Assembly (NCBI RefSeq): GCF_051014685.1
Contig: NW_027478768.1
Location: forward strand, 496,001-560,000
Direction: 5' to 3'
DNA length: 64,000 nt
DNA from: Ptiloglossa arizonensis
Lineage: Eukaryota > Arthropoda > Insecta > Hymenoptera > Colletidae
Part shown: positions 37,565-49,872 of the stretch, piece after piece
Position numbering within the stretch: the first letter of the stretch is position 1
Layout: the number at the start of each line of letters is the position of its first letter
The notes under the pieces: generated by a model
Databases searched by the model: none
Seen by the model: only the letters and a program-made list of their open reading frames with translations
What the model was told of the DNA's origin: nothing
Made by a program: the position numbers and the translations under genes

Positions 37565-38259
37565 CAAACCGTTCGCGAGATATGGGTCTTTGAAGCTAAG
37601 AAATGGTTGAGAAGACAACAAATTTTTCGCAATTCTGCTGCTCCAAACGCTTAACCAGAATGGCATAGGGAAAAAATACACATACCATTGTAATCGGGCG
37701 AGTTTCTACTTTCAGACGCAACAGGAATTTTTGGATTGGGTCAATCCGTTCGCGAGATATGGGGGTTTGAAGCTAATAAATGGTTGAGAAGAGAATAAAT
37801 TTTTCGCAATTCTGCTGCTCCAATCGCTTAACCAGAATGACCTAGGGAAAAACTGAACATACCGTTTTTATCGGGCGAGTTTCTACTTTCAGACGCAGCA
37901 GGAATTTTTGGGATTGGTCAAACCGTTCGCGAGATATGGGACTTTGAAGCTAAGAAATGGTTGAGAAGACAACAAATTTTTCGCAACTCTGCTGCTCCAA
38001 ACGCTTAACCAGAATGGCATAGGGAAAAAAATGCACATACCGTTGCAATCGGGCGAGTTTCAACTATCAGATGCAATAGGAATTTTTGGGTTAGGTCAAC
38101 CGTTCGCGAGATATGGGAGTTTGAAGCTAAGAAATGGTTGACAAGACAACAAATTTTTCGCACTTCTGCTGCTCCAATCGCTTAACCAGAATGGCCTAGG
38201 GAAAAAATACGCATACCGTTGTAATCGGGCGAGTTTCTGCTTTCAGATGCAATAGGAAT
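37565..38259 (+). repeat. Irregular monomers before the 9-monomer HOR
   Basis: About four monomers. They include AATGACCTAGG and AACTGAACATACCGTTTTTATC near 37836-37870, GGGACTTTGAAG, an extra A before TGCAC near 38030, and GGTCAACCG near 38095 (1-bp loss). No gene seen. Confidence 0.75.
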
Positions 38260-41200
38260 TTTTGGGTTAGGTCAATCCGTTCGCGAGATATGGGAGTTCG
38301 AAGCTAAGAGATGGTTGAGAAGACAACAAATTTTTCGCAATTCTGATGCTCCAAACACTTAGCCAGAATGGCATAGGGAAAAAATACACATACCGTTGCA
38401 ATCGGGCGAGTTTCTACTCTCAGACGCAACAGGAATTTTTGGGTTGGGTCAAACCGTTCGCGAGATATGGGAGTTTGAAGCCAAGAAATGGTTGAGAACG
38501 CAAAAAATGTTTCGCAATTCTGCTGCTCCAAACGCTTAACCAGAATGGCCTAGGGAAAAAATACACATACCGTTGTAATCGGGCGAGTTTCTACTTTCAG
38601 ATGCAATAGGAATTTTTGGGTTAGGTCAATCCGTTCGCGAGATATGGGAGTTTGAAGCTAAGAAATGGTTGAGAAGAGAATAAATTTTTCGCAATTCTGC
38701 TGCTCCAAACGCTTAACCAGAATGGCCTAGGGAAAAAATGCACATACCGTTGTAATCGGGCGAGTTTCAACTTTCAGATGCAATAGGAATTCTTGGGTTA
38801 GGTCAATCCGTTCGCGAGATATGGGAGTTTGAATCTAAGAAATGGTTGACAAGACATCAAATTTTTCGCAATTCTGCTGCTCCAATCGCTTAACCAGAAT
38901 GGCCTAGGGAAAAAATGAAAGTACCGTTGTTATCGGGCGAGTTTCTACTTTCAGACGCAGCAGGAATTTTTGGGATTGGTCAAACCGTTCGCGAGATATG
39001 GGTCTTTGAAGCTAAGAGATGGTTGAGAAGACAACAAATTTTTCGCAATTCTGCTGCTCCAAACGCTTAGCCAGAATGGCATAGGGAAAAAATACACATA
39101 CCGTTGCAATCGGGCGAGTTTCTACTTTCAGACGCAACAGGAATTTTTCGGTTGGGTCAAACCGTTCGCTAGATATGGGAGTTTGAAGCCAAGAAATGGT
39201 TGAGAACGCAAAAAATTTTTCGCAATTCTGCTGCTCCAAACGCTTAACCAGAATGGGCTAGGGAAAAAATACGCATACCGTTGTAATCGGCGAGTTTCTG
39301 CTTTGAGATGGAATAGGAATTTTTGGGTTAGGTCAATCCGTTCGCGAGATATGGGAGTTTGTAGCCAAGAAATGGTTGAGAAGGCAAAAAATTTTTCGCA
39401 ATTCTGCTGCTCCAAACGCTTAACCAGAATGGCCTAGGGAAAAAATGCACATACCGTTGTAATCGGGCGAGTTTCTACTTTCAGATGCAATAGGAATTTT
39501 TGGGTTAGGTCAATCCGTTCGCGAGATATGGGAGTTTGAAGCTAAGAAATGGTTGACAAGACAACAAATTTTTCGCATTTCTGCTGCTCCAATCGCTTAA
39601 CCAGAATGGCCTAGGGAAGAAATACGCATACCGTTGGAATCGGGCGAGTTTCTGCTTTCAGATGCAACAGGAATTTTTGGGTTAGGTCAATCCGTTCGCG
39701 AGATGTGGGATTTCGAAGCTAAGAAATGGTTGAGAAGAGAATAAATTTTTCGCAATTCTCCTGCTCCAAACGCTTAACCAGAATGGCCTAGGGAAAAAAT
39801 GCACATACCGTTGTAATCGGGCGAGTTTCAACTTTCAGATGCAATAGGAATTCTTGGGTTAGGTCAATCCGTTCGCGAGATATGGGAGTTCGAAGCTAAG
39901 AGATGGTTGAGAAGACAACAAATTTTTCGCAATTCTGCTGCTCCAAACACTTAGCCAGAATGGCATAGGGAAAAAATACACATACCGTTGCAATCGGGTG
40001 AGTTTCTACTCTCAGACGCAACAGGAATTTTTGGGTTGGGTCAAACCGTTCGCGAGATATGGGAGTTTGAAGCCAAGAAATGGTTGAGAACGCAAAAAAT
40101 TTTTCGCAATTCTGCTGCTCCAAACGCTTAACCAGAATGGCCTAGGGAAAAAATACACATACCGTTGTAATCGGGCGAGTTTCTACTTTCAGATGCAATA
40201 GGAATTTTTGGGTTAAGTCAATCCGTTCGCGAGATATGGGAGTTTGAAGCTAAGAAATGGTTGAGAAGAGAATAAATTTTTCGCAATTCTGCTGCTCCAA
40301 ACGCTTAACCAGAATGGCCTAGGGAAAAAATGCACATACCGTTGTAATCGGGCGAGTTTCAACTTTCAGATGCAATAGGAATTCTTGGGTTAGGTCAATC
40401 CGTTCGCGAGATATGGGAGTTTGAATCTAAGAAATGGTTGACAAGACATCAAATTTTTCGCAATTCTGCGGCTCCAATCGCTTAACCAGAATGGCCTAGG
40501 GAAAAAATGAAAGTACCGTTGTTATCGGGCGAGTTTCTACTTTCAGACGCAGCAGGAATTTTTGGGATTTGTCAAACCGTTCGCGACATATGGGTCTTTG
40601 AAGCTAAGAGATGGTTGAGAAGACAACAAATTTTTCGCAATTCTGCTGCTCCAAACGCTTAGCCAGAATGGCATAGGGAAAAAATACACATACCGTTGCA
40701 ATCGGGCGAGTTTCTACTTTCAGACGCAACAGGAATTTTTCGGTTGGGTCAAACCGTTCGCGAGATATGGGAGTTTGAAGCCAAGAAATGGTTGAGAACG
40801 CAAAAAATTTTTCGCAATTCTGCTGCTCCAAACGCTTAACCAGAATGGGCTAGGGGAAATATAAGCATACCGTTGTAATCGGCGAGTTTCTGCTTTGAGA
40901 TGGAATAGGAATTTTTGGGTTAGGTCAATCCGTTCGCGAGATATGGGAGTTTGTAGCCAAGAAATGGTTGAGAAGGCAAAAAATTTTTCGCAATTCTGCT
41001 GCTCCAAACGCTTAACCAGAATGGCCTAGGGAAAAAATGCACATACCGTTGTAATCGGGCGAGTTTCTACTTTCAGATGCAATAGGAATTTTTGGGTTAG
41101 GTCAATCCGTTCGAGAGATATGGGAGTTTGAAGCTAAGAAATGGTTGACAAGACAACAAATTTTTCGCACTTCTGCTGCTCCAATCGCTTAACCAGAATG

Positions 41201-41327
41201 GCCTAGGGAAGAAATACGCATACCGTTGGAATCGGGCGAGTTTCTGCTTTCAGATGCAACAGGAATTTTTGGGTTATGTCAATCCGTTCGCGAGATGTGG
41301 GAGTTCGAAGCTAAGAAATTGTTGAGA
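38260..41327 (+). repeat. 9-monomer HOR, 1592-bp unit, about 1.9 copies
   Basis: Bases 38260-39735 recur at 39852-41327, offset 1592 (9 monomers minus 1 bp). The missing base is in AATCGGCGAG (39290, 40877), followed by paired changes CTTTGAGATGGAATAGG. Other markers: CAAACACTTAGCC, GAAAGTACCG, TTTTTCGGTTGGG, GTTTGTAGCC, CCGTTGGAATC and GAGATGTGGG. Copies differ at single sites: GGATTGGTC against GGATTTGTC, CTAGATAT against CGAGATAT at about 39170/40762, and GGAAATATAAGC near 40855. Confidence 0.9.
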
Positions 41328-41569
41328 AGGCAAAAAATTTTCGCAATTCTGCTGCTCCAAACGCTTAACCAGAATGGCCTAGGGAAAAAATGCACATACC
41401 GTTGTAATCGGGCGAGTTTCTACTTTCAGACGCAACAGGAATTTTTGGATTGGGTCAATCCGTTCGCGAGATATGGGAGTTTGAAGCTAAGAAATGGTTG
41501 AGAAGAGAATAAATTTTTCGCAATTCTGCTGCTCCAAACGCTTAACCAGAATGGCCAAGGGAAAAAACA

Positions 41570-42640
41570 CACATTCCATTGTAATCGGGCGAGTTTCTAC
41601 TTTCAGATGCAATAGGAATTTTTGGGTTAGGTCAATCCGTTCGCGAGATATGGGAGTTTGAAGCTAAGAAATGGTTGAGAAGAGAATAAATTTTTCGCAA
41701 TTCTGCTGCTCCAAACGCTTAACCAGAATGGCCTAGGGAAAAAATGCACATACCGTTGTAATCGGGCGAGTTTCAACTTTCAGATGCAATAGGAATTCTT
41801 GGGTTAGGTCAATCCGTTCGCGAGATATGGGAGTTTGAATCTAAGAAATGGTTGACAAGACATCAAATTTTTCGCAATTCTGCTGCTCCAAACGCTTAGC
41901 CAGAATGGCATAGGGAAAAAATACACATACCGTTGCAATCGGGCGAGTTTCTACTTTCAGACGCAACAGGAATTTTTCGGTTGGGTCAAATCGTTCGCGA
42001 GATATGGGAGTTTGAAGCCAAGAAATGGTTGAGAACGCAAAAAATTTTTCGCAATTCTGCTGCTCCAAACGCTTAACCAGAATGGGCTAGGGAAAAAATA
42101 CGCATACCGTTGTAATCGGCGAGTTTCTGCTTTCAGATGCAATAGGAATTTTTGGGTTAGGTCAATCCGTTCGCGAGATATGGGAGTTTGTAGCCAAGAA
42201 ATGGTTGAGAAGGCAAAAAATTTTTCGCAATTCTGCTGTTCCAAACGCTTAACCAGAATGGCCTAGGGAAAAAATGCACATACCGTTGTAATCGGGCGAG
42301 TTTCTACTTTCAGATGCAATAGGAATTTTTGGGTTAGGTCAATCCGTTCGCGAGATATCGGAGTTTGAAGCTAAGAAATGGTTGACAAGACAACAAATTT
42401 TTCGCACTTCTGCTGCTCCAATCGCTTAACCAGAATGGCCTAGGGAAGAAATACGCATACCGTTGGAATCGGGCGAGTTTCTGCTTTCAGATGCAACAGG
42501 AATTTTTGGGTTAGGTCAATCAGTTCGCGAGATGTGGGAGTTCGAAGCTAAGAAATGGTTGAGAAGAGAATAAATTTTTCGCAATTCTGCTGCTCCAAAC
42601 GCTTAACCAGAATGGCCTAGGGAAAAAACACACATACCAT
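41570..42640 (+). repeat. Shortened third copy of the 9-monomer unit
   Basis: Same monomer order as the 9-mer, but offset 1237 from copy 2 instead of 1592, so two monomers are missing. One loss is visible at about 41855-41900: the GACATC monomer runs straight into CCAAACGCTTAGCCAG, skipping the GAAAGTACCG/GGGTCTTTG monomer. The copy has AATCGGCGAG at 42115 but keeps CTTTCAGATGC, so the deletion predates the GAGATGG substitutions of the other two copies. Confidence 0.82.
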
Positions 42641-43459
42641 TGTAATCGGGCGAGTTTCTACTTTCAGATGCAATAGGAATTTTTGGGTTAGGTCAATCCG
42701 TTCGCGAGATATGGGAGTTTGAAGCCAAGAAATGGTTGAGAAGGCAAAAAATTTTTCGCAATTCTGCTGCTCCAAACGCTTAACCAGAATGGCCTAGGGA
42801 AAAAATACACATACCGTTGTAATAGGGCGAGTTTCTACTTTCAGATGCAATAGGAATTTTTGGGTTAGGTCAATCCGTTCGCGAGATATGGGAGTTTGAA
42901 GCCAAGAAATGGTTGAGAAGGCAAAAAATTTTTCGCAATTCTGCTGCTCCAAACGCTTAACCAGAATGGCCTAGGGAAAAAATGCACATACCGTTGTAAT
43001 CGGGCGAGTTTCAACTTTCAGATGCAATAGGAATTCTTGGGTTAGGTCAATCCGTTCGCGAGATATGGGAATTTGAATCTAAGAAATGGTTGACAAGACA
43101 ACAAATTTTTCGCAATTCTGCTGCTCAAAACGCTTAACCAGAATGGCATAGGGAAAAAATACACATACCATTGTAATCGGGCGAGTTTCTACTTTCAGAC
43201 GCAACAGGAATTTTTGGATTGGGTCAATCCGTTCGCGAGATATGGGAGTTTGAAGCTAAGAAATGGTTGAGAAGAGAATAAATTTTTCGCAATTCTGCTG
43301 CTCCAAACGCTTAACCAGAATGGCCTAGGGAAAAAATACACATACCGTTGTAATCGGGCGAGTTTCTACTTTCAGATGCAATAGGAATTTTTGGGTTAGG
43401 TCAATCCGTTCGCGAGATATGGGAGTTTGAAGCCAAGAAATGGTTGGGAAGGCAAAAAA
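42641..43459 (+). repeat. Irregular monomers opening region F
   Basis: About five monomers: two similar GCCAAG/AGAAGGC monomers, an EcoRI-type GGAATTCTTGGG monomer, and one with CTGCTCAAAACGC at 43121. That variant recurs at 45775 (+2654) and 46306 (+531). No gene seen. Confidence 0.75.
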
Positions 43460-44115
43460 TTTTTCGCAATTCTGCTGCTCCAAACGCTTAACCAGAATGG
43501 CCTAGGGAAAAAATATACATAACGATGTAATCGGGCGAGTTTCTACTTTCAGATGCAATAGGAACTTTTGGGTTAGGTCAATCCGTTCGCGAGATATGAG
43601 AGTTTGAAGCTAAGAAATGGTTGACAAGACAACAAATTTTTCGCAATTCTGCTGCTCCAATCGCTTAACCAGAATGGCCTGGGGAAAAAACACGCATACC
43701 GTTGTAATCGTGCGAGTTTCTACTTTCAGACGCAACAGGAATTTTTGGGTTATGTCAATCCGTTCGCGAGATATGGGAGTTTGAAGCCAAGAAATGGTTG
43801 ACAAGGCAAAAAATTTTTCGCAATTCTGCTGCTCCAAACGCGAAACCAGAATGGCCTAGGGAAAAAGTACACATACCGTTGTAATCGGGCGAGTTTCTAC
43901 TTTCAGACGCAACAGGAATTTTTGGGTTGGGTCAATCCGTTCGCGAGATATGGGAGGTTGAAGCCAAGAAATGGTAGGGAACGCAAAAAATTTTTCGCAA
44001 TTCTGCTGCTCCAAACGCTTAACCAGAATGGCCTAGGGAAAAAATACACATACCATTGTAATCGGGCGAGTGTCTACTTTCAGATGCGACAGGAATTTTT
44101 GGGTTAGGTCAATCC

Positions 44116-44132
44116 GTTCGCGAGATACGGGA
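44116..44132 (+). other. CENP-B-box-like core, full 9 of 9 match
   Basis: The word is GTTCGCGAGATACGGGA, in a monomer carrying GATGCGACAGG and GAGAGGGC variants. It belongs to the first copy of the 708-bp 4-monomer unit and its partner lies exactly 708 bp downstream. Confidence 0.55.
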
Positions 44133-44823
44133 GTTTGAAGCCAAGAAATGGTTGAGAGGGCAAAAAATTTTTCGCAATTCTGCTGCTCCAAACGCTTAAC
44201 CAGAATGGCCTAGGGAAAAAATACACATAACGATGTAATCGGGCGAGTTTCTACTTTCAGATGCAATAGGAATTTTTGGGTTAGGTCAATCCGTTCGCGA
44301 GATATGGGAGTTTGAAGCTAAGAAATGGTTGACAAGACAACAAATTTTTCGCAATTCTGCTGCTCCAATCGCTTAACCAGAATGGCCTGGGGAAAAAATA
44401 CGCATACCGTTGTAATCGTGCGAGTTTCTACTTTCAGACGCAACAGGAATTTTTGGGATATGTCAATCCGTTCGCGAGATATGGGAGTTTGAAGCCAAGA
44501 AATGGTTGACAAGGCAAAAAATTTTTCGCAATTCTGCTGCTCCAAACGCGAAACCAGAATGGCCTAGGGAAAAAGTACACATACCGTTGTAATCGGGCGA
44601 GTTTCTACTTTCAGACGCAACAGGAATTTTTGGGTTGGGTCAATCCGTTCGCGAGATATGGGAGGTTGAAGCCAAGAAATGGTTGGGAACGCAAAAAATT
44701 TTTCGCAATTCTGCTGCTCCAAACGCTTAACCAGAATGGCCTAGGGAAAAAATACACATACCATTGTAATCGGGCGAGTGTCTACTTTCAGATGCGACAG
44801 GAATTTTTGGGTTAGGTCAATCC

Positions 44824-44840
44824 GTTCGCGAGATACGGGA
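44824..44840 (+). other. CENP-B-box-like core, full 9 of 9 match
   Basis: Second copy, 708 bp downstream of the site at 44116-44132. It shares the same flanking variants, so it was amplified with the 4-monomer unit rather than arising anew. Confidence 0.55.
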
Positions 44841-46455
44841 GTTTGAAGCCAAGAAATGGTTGAGAGGGCAAAAAATTTTTCGCAATTCTGCTGCTCCAAA
44901 CGCTTAACCAGAATGGCCTAGGGAAAAATACACATACCGTAGTAATCGGGCGAGTTTCTACTTTCAGGTGCAATAGGAATTTTTGGGTTAGGTCAATCCG
45001 TTCCCGAGATATGGAAGTTTGAAGCTAAGAAATGGTTGAGAAGAGAATAAATTTTTCGCAATTCTGCTTCTCCAAACGCTTAAACAGAATGGCCTAGGGA
45101 AAAAATGGACATACCGTTGTAATCGGGCGAGTTTCTACTTTCAGATGCAATAGGAATTTTTGGGTTAGGTCAATCCGTTCGCGAGATATGGGAGTTTGAA
45201 GCCAACAAATGGTTGAGAAGGCAAAAAATTTTTCGCAATTCTGCTGCTCCAAACGCTTAACCAGAATGGCCTAGGGAAAAAATACACATACCGTTGTAAT
45301 CGGGCGAGTTTCTACTTTCAGATGCAATAGGAATTTTTGGGTTAGGTCAATCCGTTCGCGAGATATGGGAGTTTGAAGCTAAGAAATGGTTGAGAAGAGA
45401 ATAAATTTTTCGCAATTCTGCTGCTCCAAACGCTTAACCAGAATGGCCTAGGGAAAAAATGCACATACCGTTGTAATCGGGCGAGTTTCAACTTTCAGAT
45501 GCAATAGGAATTCTTGGGTTAGGTCAATCCGTTCGCGAGATATGGGAGTTTGAATCTAAGAAATGGTTGACAAGAGAACAAATTTTTCGCACTTCTGCTG
45601 CTCCAATCGCTTAACCAGAATGGCCTAGGGAAAAAATACGCATACCGTTGTTATCGGGAGAGTTTCTACTTTCAGACGCAGCAGGAATTTTTGGGACTGG
45701 TCAAACCGTTCGCGAGATATGGGTCTTTGAAGCTAAGAAATGGTTGAGAAGACAACAAATTTTTCGCAATTCTGCTGCTCAAAACGCTTAACCAGAATGG
45801 CATAGGGAAAAAATACACATACCATTGTAATCGGGCGAGTTTCTACTTTCAGACGCAACAGGAATTTTTGGATTGGGTCAATCCGTTCGCGAGATATGGG
45901 AGTTTGAAGCTAAGAAATGGTTGAGAAGAGAATAAATTTTTCGCAATTCTGCTGCTCCAAACGCTTAACCAGAATGGCCTAGGGAAAAAATGCACATACC
46001 GTTGCAATCGGGCGAGTTTCAACTATCAGATGCAATAGGAATTTTTGGGTTAGGTCAATCCGTTCGCGAGATATGGGAGTTTGAAGCTAAGAAATGGTTG
46101 AGAAGAGAACAAATTCTTCGCAATTCTGCTGCTCCAAACGCTTAACCAGAATGGCCTATGGAAAAAATGCACATACCGTTGTAATCTGGCGAGTTTCTAC
46201 TTTCAGATGCAATAGGAATTTTTGGGATAGGTCAATCCGTTCGCGAGATATGGGAGTTTGAAGCTAAGAAATGGTTGAGAAGACAACAAATTTTTCGCAA
46301 TTCTGCTGCTCAAAACGCTTAACCAGAATGGCCTAGGGAAAAAATGCACATACCGTTGTAATCGGGCGAGTTTCAACTTTCAGATGCAATAGGAATTCTT
46401 GGGTTAGGTCAATCCGTTCGCGAGATATGGGAGTTTGAATCTAAGAATGGGTGAC

Positions 46456-46829
46456 AAGAGAACAAATTTTTCGCACTTCTGCTGCTCCAATCGCTTAACC
46501 AGAATGGCCTAGGGAAAAAATGCACATACCGTTGCAATCGGGCGAGTTTCAACTATCAGATGCAATAGGAATTTTTGGGTTAGGTCAATCCGTTCGCGAG
46601 ATATGGGAGTTTCAAGCTAAGAAATGGTTGAGAAGAGAACAAATTTTTCGCACTTCTGCTGCTCCAATCGCTTAACCAGAATGGCCTAGGGAAAAAATGC
46701 ACATACCGTTGCAATCGGGCGAGTTTCAACTATCAGATGCAATAGGAATTTTTGGGTTAGGTCAATCCGTTCGCGAGATATGGGAGTTTCAAGCTAAGAA
46801 ATGGTTGAGAAGAGAACAAATTTTTCGCA
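46456..46829 (+). repeat. Single-monomer tandem duplication
   Basis: Bases 46456-46652 recur at 46633-46829, offset exactly 177. The private change GAGTTTCAAGC (instead of GAGTTTGAAGC) is at 46613 and 46790. Together with CAACTATCAG and GCACTTC/CCAATCGC in the shared part, this shows direct duplication of one monomer. Confidence 0.88.
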
Positions 46830-46945
46830 ATTCGGCTGCTCCAAATGCTTAACCAGAATGGCCTACGGAAAAAATACACATACCATTGTAATCGGGCGAG
46901 TTTCTACTTTCAGATGCGACAGGAATTTTTGGGTTAGGTCAATCC

Positions 46946-46962
46946 GTTCGTGAGATACGGGA
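46946..46962 (+). other. CENP-B-box-like core, full 9 of 9 match
   Basis: The word is GTTCGTGAGATACGGGA. All nine essential positions match, with a C-to-T change in the unconstrained spacer. The GATGCGACAGG and GAGAGGGC neighbours show descent from the same monomer lineage as the 44-kb sites. Confidence 0.5.
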
Positions 46963-47639
46963 GTTTGAAGCCAAGAAATGGTTGAGAGGGCAAAAAATTT
47001 TTCGCAATTCTGCTGCTCCAAACGCTTAACCAGAATGGCCTAGGGAAAAATACACATACCGTTGTAATCGGGCGAGTTTCTACTTTCAGGTGCAATAGGA
47101 ATTTTTGGGTTATGTCAATCCGTTCGCGAGATATGGGAGTTTGAAGCTAAGAAATGGTTGAGAAGAGAATAAATTTTTCGCAATTCTGCTGCTCCAAACG
47201 CTTAACCAGAATGGCCTAGGGAAAAAGTGCACATACCGTTGTAATCGGGCGAGTTTCTACTTTCAGATGCAATAGGAACTTTTGGGTTAGGTCAATCCGT
47301 TCGCGAGATATGGGAGTTTGAAGCCAACAAATGGTTGAGAAGGCAAAAAATTTTTCGCAATTCTGCTGCTCCAAACGCTTAACCAGAATGGCCTAGGGAA
47401 AAAATACACATACCGTTGTAATCGGGCGAGTTTCTACTTTCAGATGCAATAGGAATTTTTGGGTTAGGTCAATCCGTTCGCGAGATATGGGAGTTTGAAG
47501 CTAAGAAATGGTTGAGAAGAGAATAAATTTTTCGCAATTCTGCTGCTCCAAACGCTTAACCAGAATGGCCTAGGGAAAAAATGCACATACCGTTGTAATC
47601 GGGGAGTTTCAACAATCAGATGCAATAGGAATTTTTGGG

Positions 47640-49872
47640 TTAGGTCAATCCGTTCGCGAGATATGGGAGTTTGAAGCTAAGAAATGGTTGAGAAGAGAAT
47701 AAATTTTTCGCAATTCTGCTGCTCCAAACGCGAAACCAGAATTGCCTAGGGAAAAAGTACACATACCGTTGTAATCGGGCGAGTTTCTACTTTCAGACGC
47801 AACAGGAATTTTTGGGTTTGGTCAATCCGTTCGCGAGATATGGGAGTTTGAAGCTAAGAAATGGTTGAGAAGACAACAAATTTTTCGCAATTCTGCTGCT
47901 CCAAACGCTTAACCAGAATGGCATAGGGAAAAAATACACCTACTGTTGTAATCGGGCGAGTTTCTACTTTCAGATGCAATAGGAATTTTTGGGTTAGGTC
48001 AATCCGTTCGCGAGATATGGGAGTTTGAAGCCAACAAATGGTTGAGAAGGCAAAAAATTTTTCGCAATTCTGCTGCTCCAAACGCTTAACCAGAATGGCC
48101 TAGGGAAAAAATACACATACCGTTGTAATCGGGCGAGTTTCTACTTTCAGATGCAATAGGAATTTTTGGGTTAGGTCAATCCGTTCGCGAGATATGGGAG
48201 TTTGAAGCCAACAAATGGTTGAGAAGGCAAAAAATTTTTCGCAATTCTGCTGCTCCAAACGCTTAACCAGAATGGCCTATGGAAAAAATGCACATACCGT
48301 TGTAATCTGGCGAGTTTCTACTTTCAGATGCAATAGGAATTTTTGGGATAGGTCAATCCGTTCGCGAGATATGGGAGTTTGAAGCTAAGAAATGGTTGAC
48401 AAGATATCAAATTTTTCGCAATTCTGCTGCTCCACACGCTTAACCAGAATGGCATAGGGAAAAAATACACCTACTGTTGTAATCGGGCGAGTTTCTACTT
48501 TCAGATGCAATAGGAATTTTTGGGTTAGGTCAATCCGTTCGCGAGATATGGGAGTTTGAAGCTAAGAAATGGTTGAGAAGACAACAAATTTTTCGCAATT
48601 CTGCTGCTCCAAACGCTTAACCAGAATGGCATAGGGAAAAAATACACCTACTGTTGTAATCGGGCGAGTTTATACTTTCAGATGCAATAGGAATTTTTGG
48701 GTTAGGTCAATCCGTTCGCGAGATATGGGAGTTTGAAGCCAACAAATGGTTGAGAAGGCAAAAAATTTTTCGCAATTCTGCGGCTACAAACGCTTAACCA
48801 GAATGGCATAGGGAAAAAATACACCTACCGTTGTAATCGGGCGAGTTTCTACTTTCAGACGCAACAGGAATTTTTGGGTTGGGTCAATCCGTTCGCGAGA
48901 TATGGGATGTTGAAGCCAAGAAATGGTTTAGCAGAGAACAAATTTTTCGCAATTCTGCTGCTCCAAACGCTTAACCAGAATGGCCTAGGGAAAAAATGCA
49001 CATACCGTTGTAATCGGGCCGGTTTCTACTTTCAGATACAATAGGAATTTTTGGGTTAGGTCAATCCGTTCGCGAGATATGGGAGTTTGAAGCCAAGAAA
49101 TAATTGAGACGGCAAAAAATTTTTCGCAATTCTGCTGCTCCAAACGCTTAACCAGAATGGCCTGGGGAAAAAATACACATACCATTGTAATCGGGCGAGT
49201 TTCTGCTTTCAGTTGCAATAGGAATTTTTGGAATAGGTCAATCCGTTCGCGAGATATGGGAGTTTGAAGCTATGAAATGGTTGACAAGACAACAAATTTT
49301 TTGCACTTCTGCTTCTCCAATCGCTTAACGAGAATGGCCTAGGGAAAAAATACGCATACCGTTGTAATCGGGCGAGTTTCTACTTTCAGATGCAGTAGTT
49401 ATTTTTAGTTAGGTCAATCCGTTCGCGAGATATGGGAGTTTGAAGCTAAGAAATGGTTGACAAGACAACAAATTTTTCGCACTTCTGCTCCTCCAATCGC
49501 TTAACCAGAGTGGCCTAGGGAAAAAATACGCATACCGTTGTAATCGGGCGAGTTTCTACTTTCAGAGGCAATAGGAATTTTTGGGTTAGGTCAATCCGTT
49601 CGCGAGATATGGGAGTTTGAAGCCAAGAAATGGTTGAGAACGCAACAAATTTTTCGCACTTCTGCTCCTCCAATCGCTTAACCAGAGTGGCCTAGGGAAA
49701 AAATACACATACCGTTGTAATCGGGCGGGTTTCTACTTTCAGATACAATAGGAATTTTTGGGTTAGGTCAATCCGTTCGCGAGATATGGGAGTTTGAAGC
49801 TAAGTAATGGTTGAGAAGACAACAAATTTTTCGCAATTCTGCTGCTCCAAACGCTTAACCAGAATGGCATAG
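47640..49872 (+). repeat. 2.2-kb block, copy 1 (+6547/+6370 duplication)
   Basis: The block matches 54187-56242. The offset is 6547 up to about 48270, then 6370 to 49390, then 6371 after a 1-bp loss at GTAGTTATTTTTAGTTAGG. Landmarks: CGCGAAACCAGAATTGCC, TACACCTACTG, GCCAACAAATGG, CTGCTACAAACG (CGGCTACAAACG in copy 1), GGGCCGGTTTC, AAATAATTGAGACGGC, TTCAGTTGCAATAGG, GGAATAGG and TTGCACTTCTGCTTC. Copy 1 has one extra monomer, about 48275-48451. Confidence 0.88.

Larger units (their letters stand above)
43460..44927 (+). repeat. 4-monomer HOR, 708-bp unit, 2 copies
   Basis: Bases 43460-44219 recur at 44168-44927, offset 4 x 177. Unit: CATAACGATGTAATC monomer; CCTGGGG with CGTGCGAG/GACAAGGC/CGCGAAACC monomer; GGGAGGTTGAAGCC monomer; GAGTGTCTACT with GATGCGACAGG and the full-match box. 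Copy differences: GGTAGGGAACG (43974) against GGTTGGGAACG, GGTTATG against GGATATG, and AACTTTTGG (43563) against AATTTTTGG. Confidence 0.9.
44928..47639 (+). repeat. Mixed monomers of region F
   Basis: About fifteen monomers. A 3-monomer (531-bp) relationship links the CTGCTCAAAACGC monomers at 45775 and 46306. TTCCCGAGAT at 45002 destroys the TTCG of the core in one monomer. AAGAATGGGTGACAAG near 46444 is unique. The CTATGG with AATCTGGCG monomer near 46155 resembles those near 18908 and 48278. No gene seen. Confidence 0.75.
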
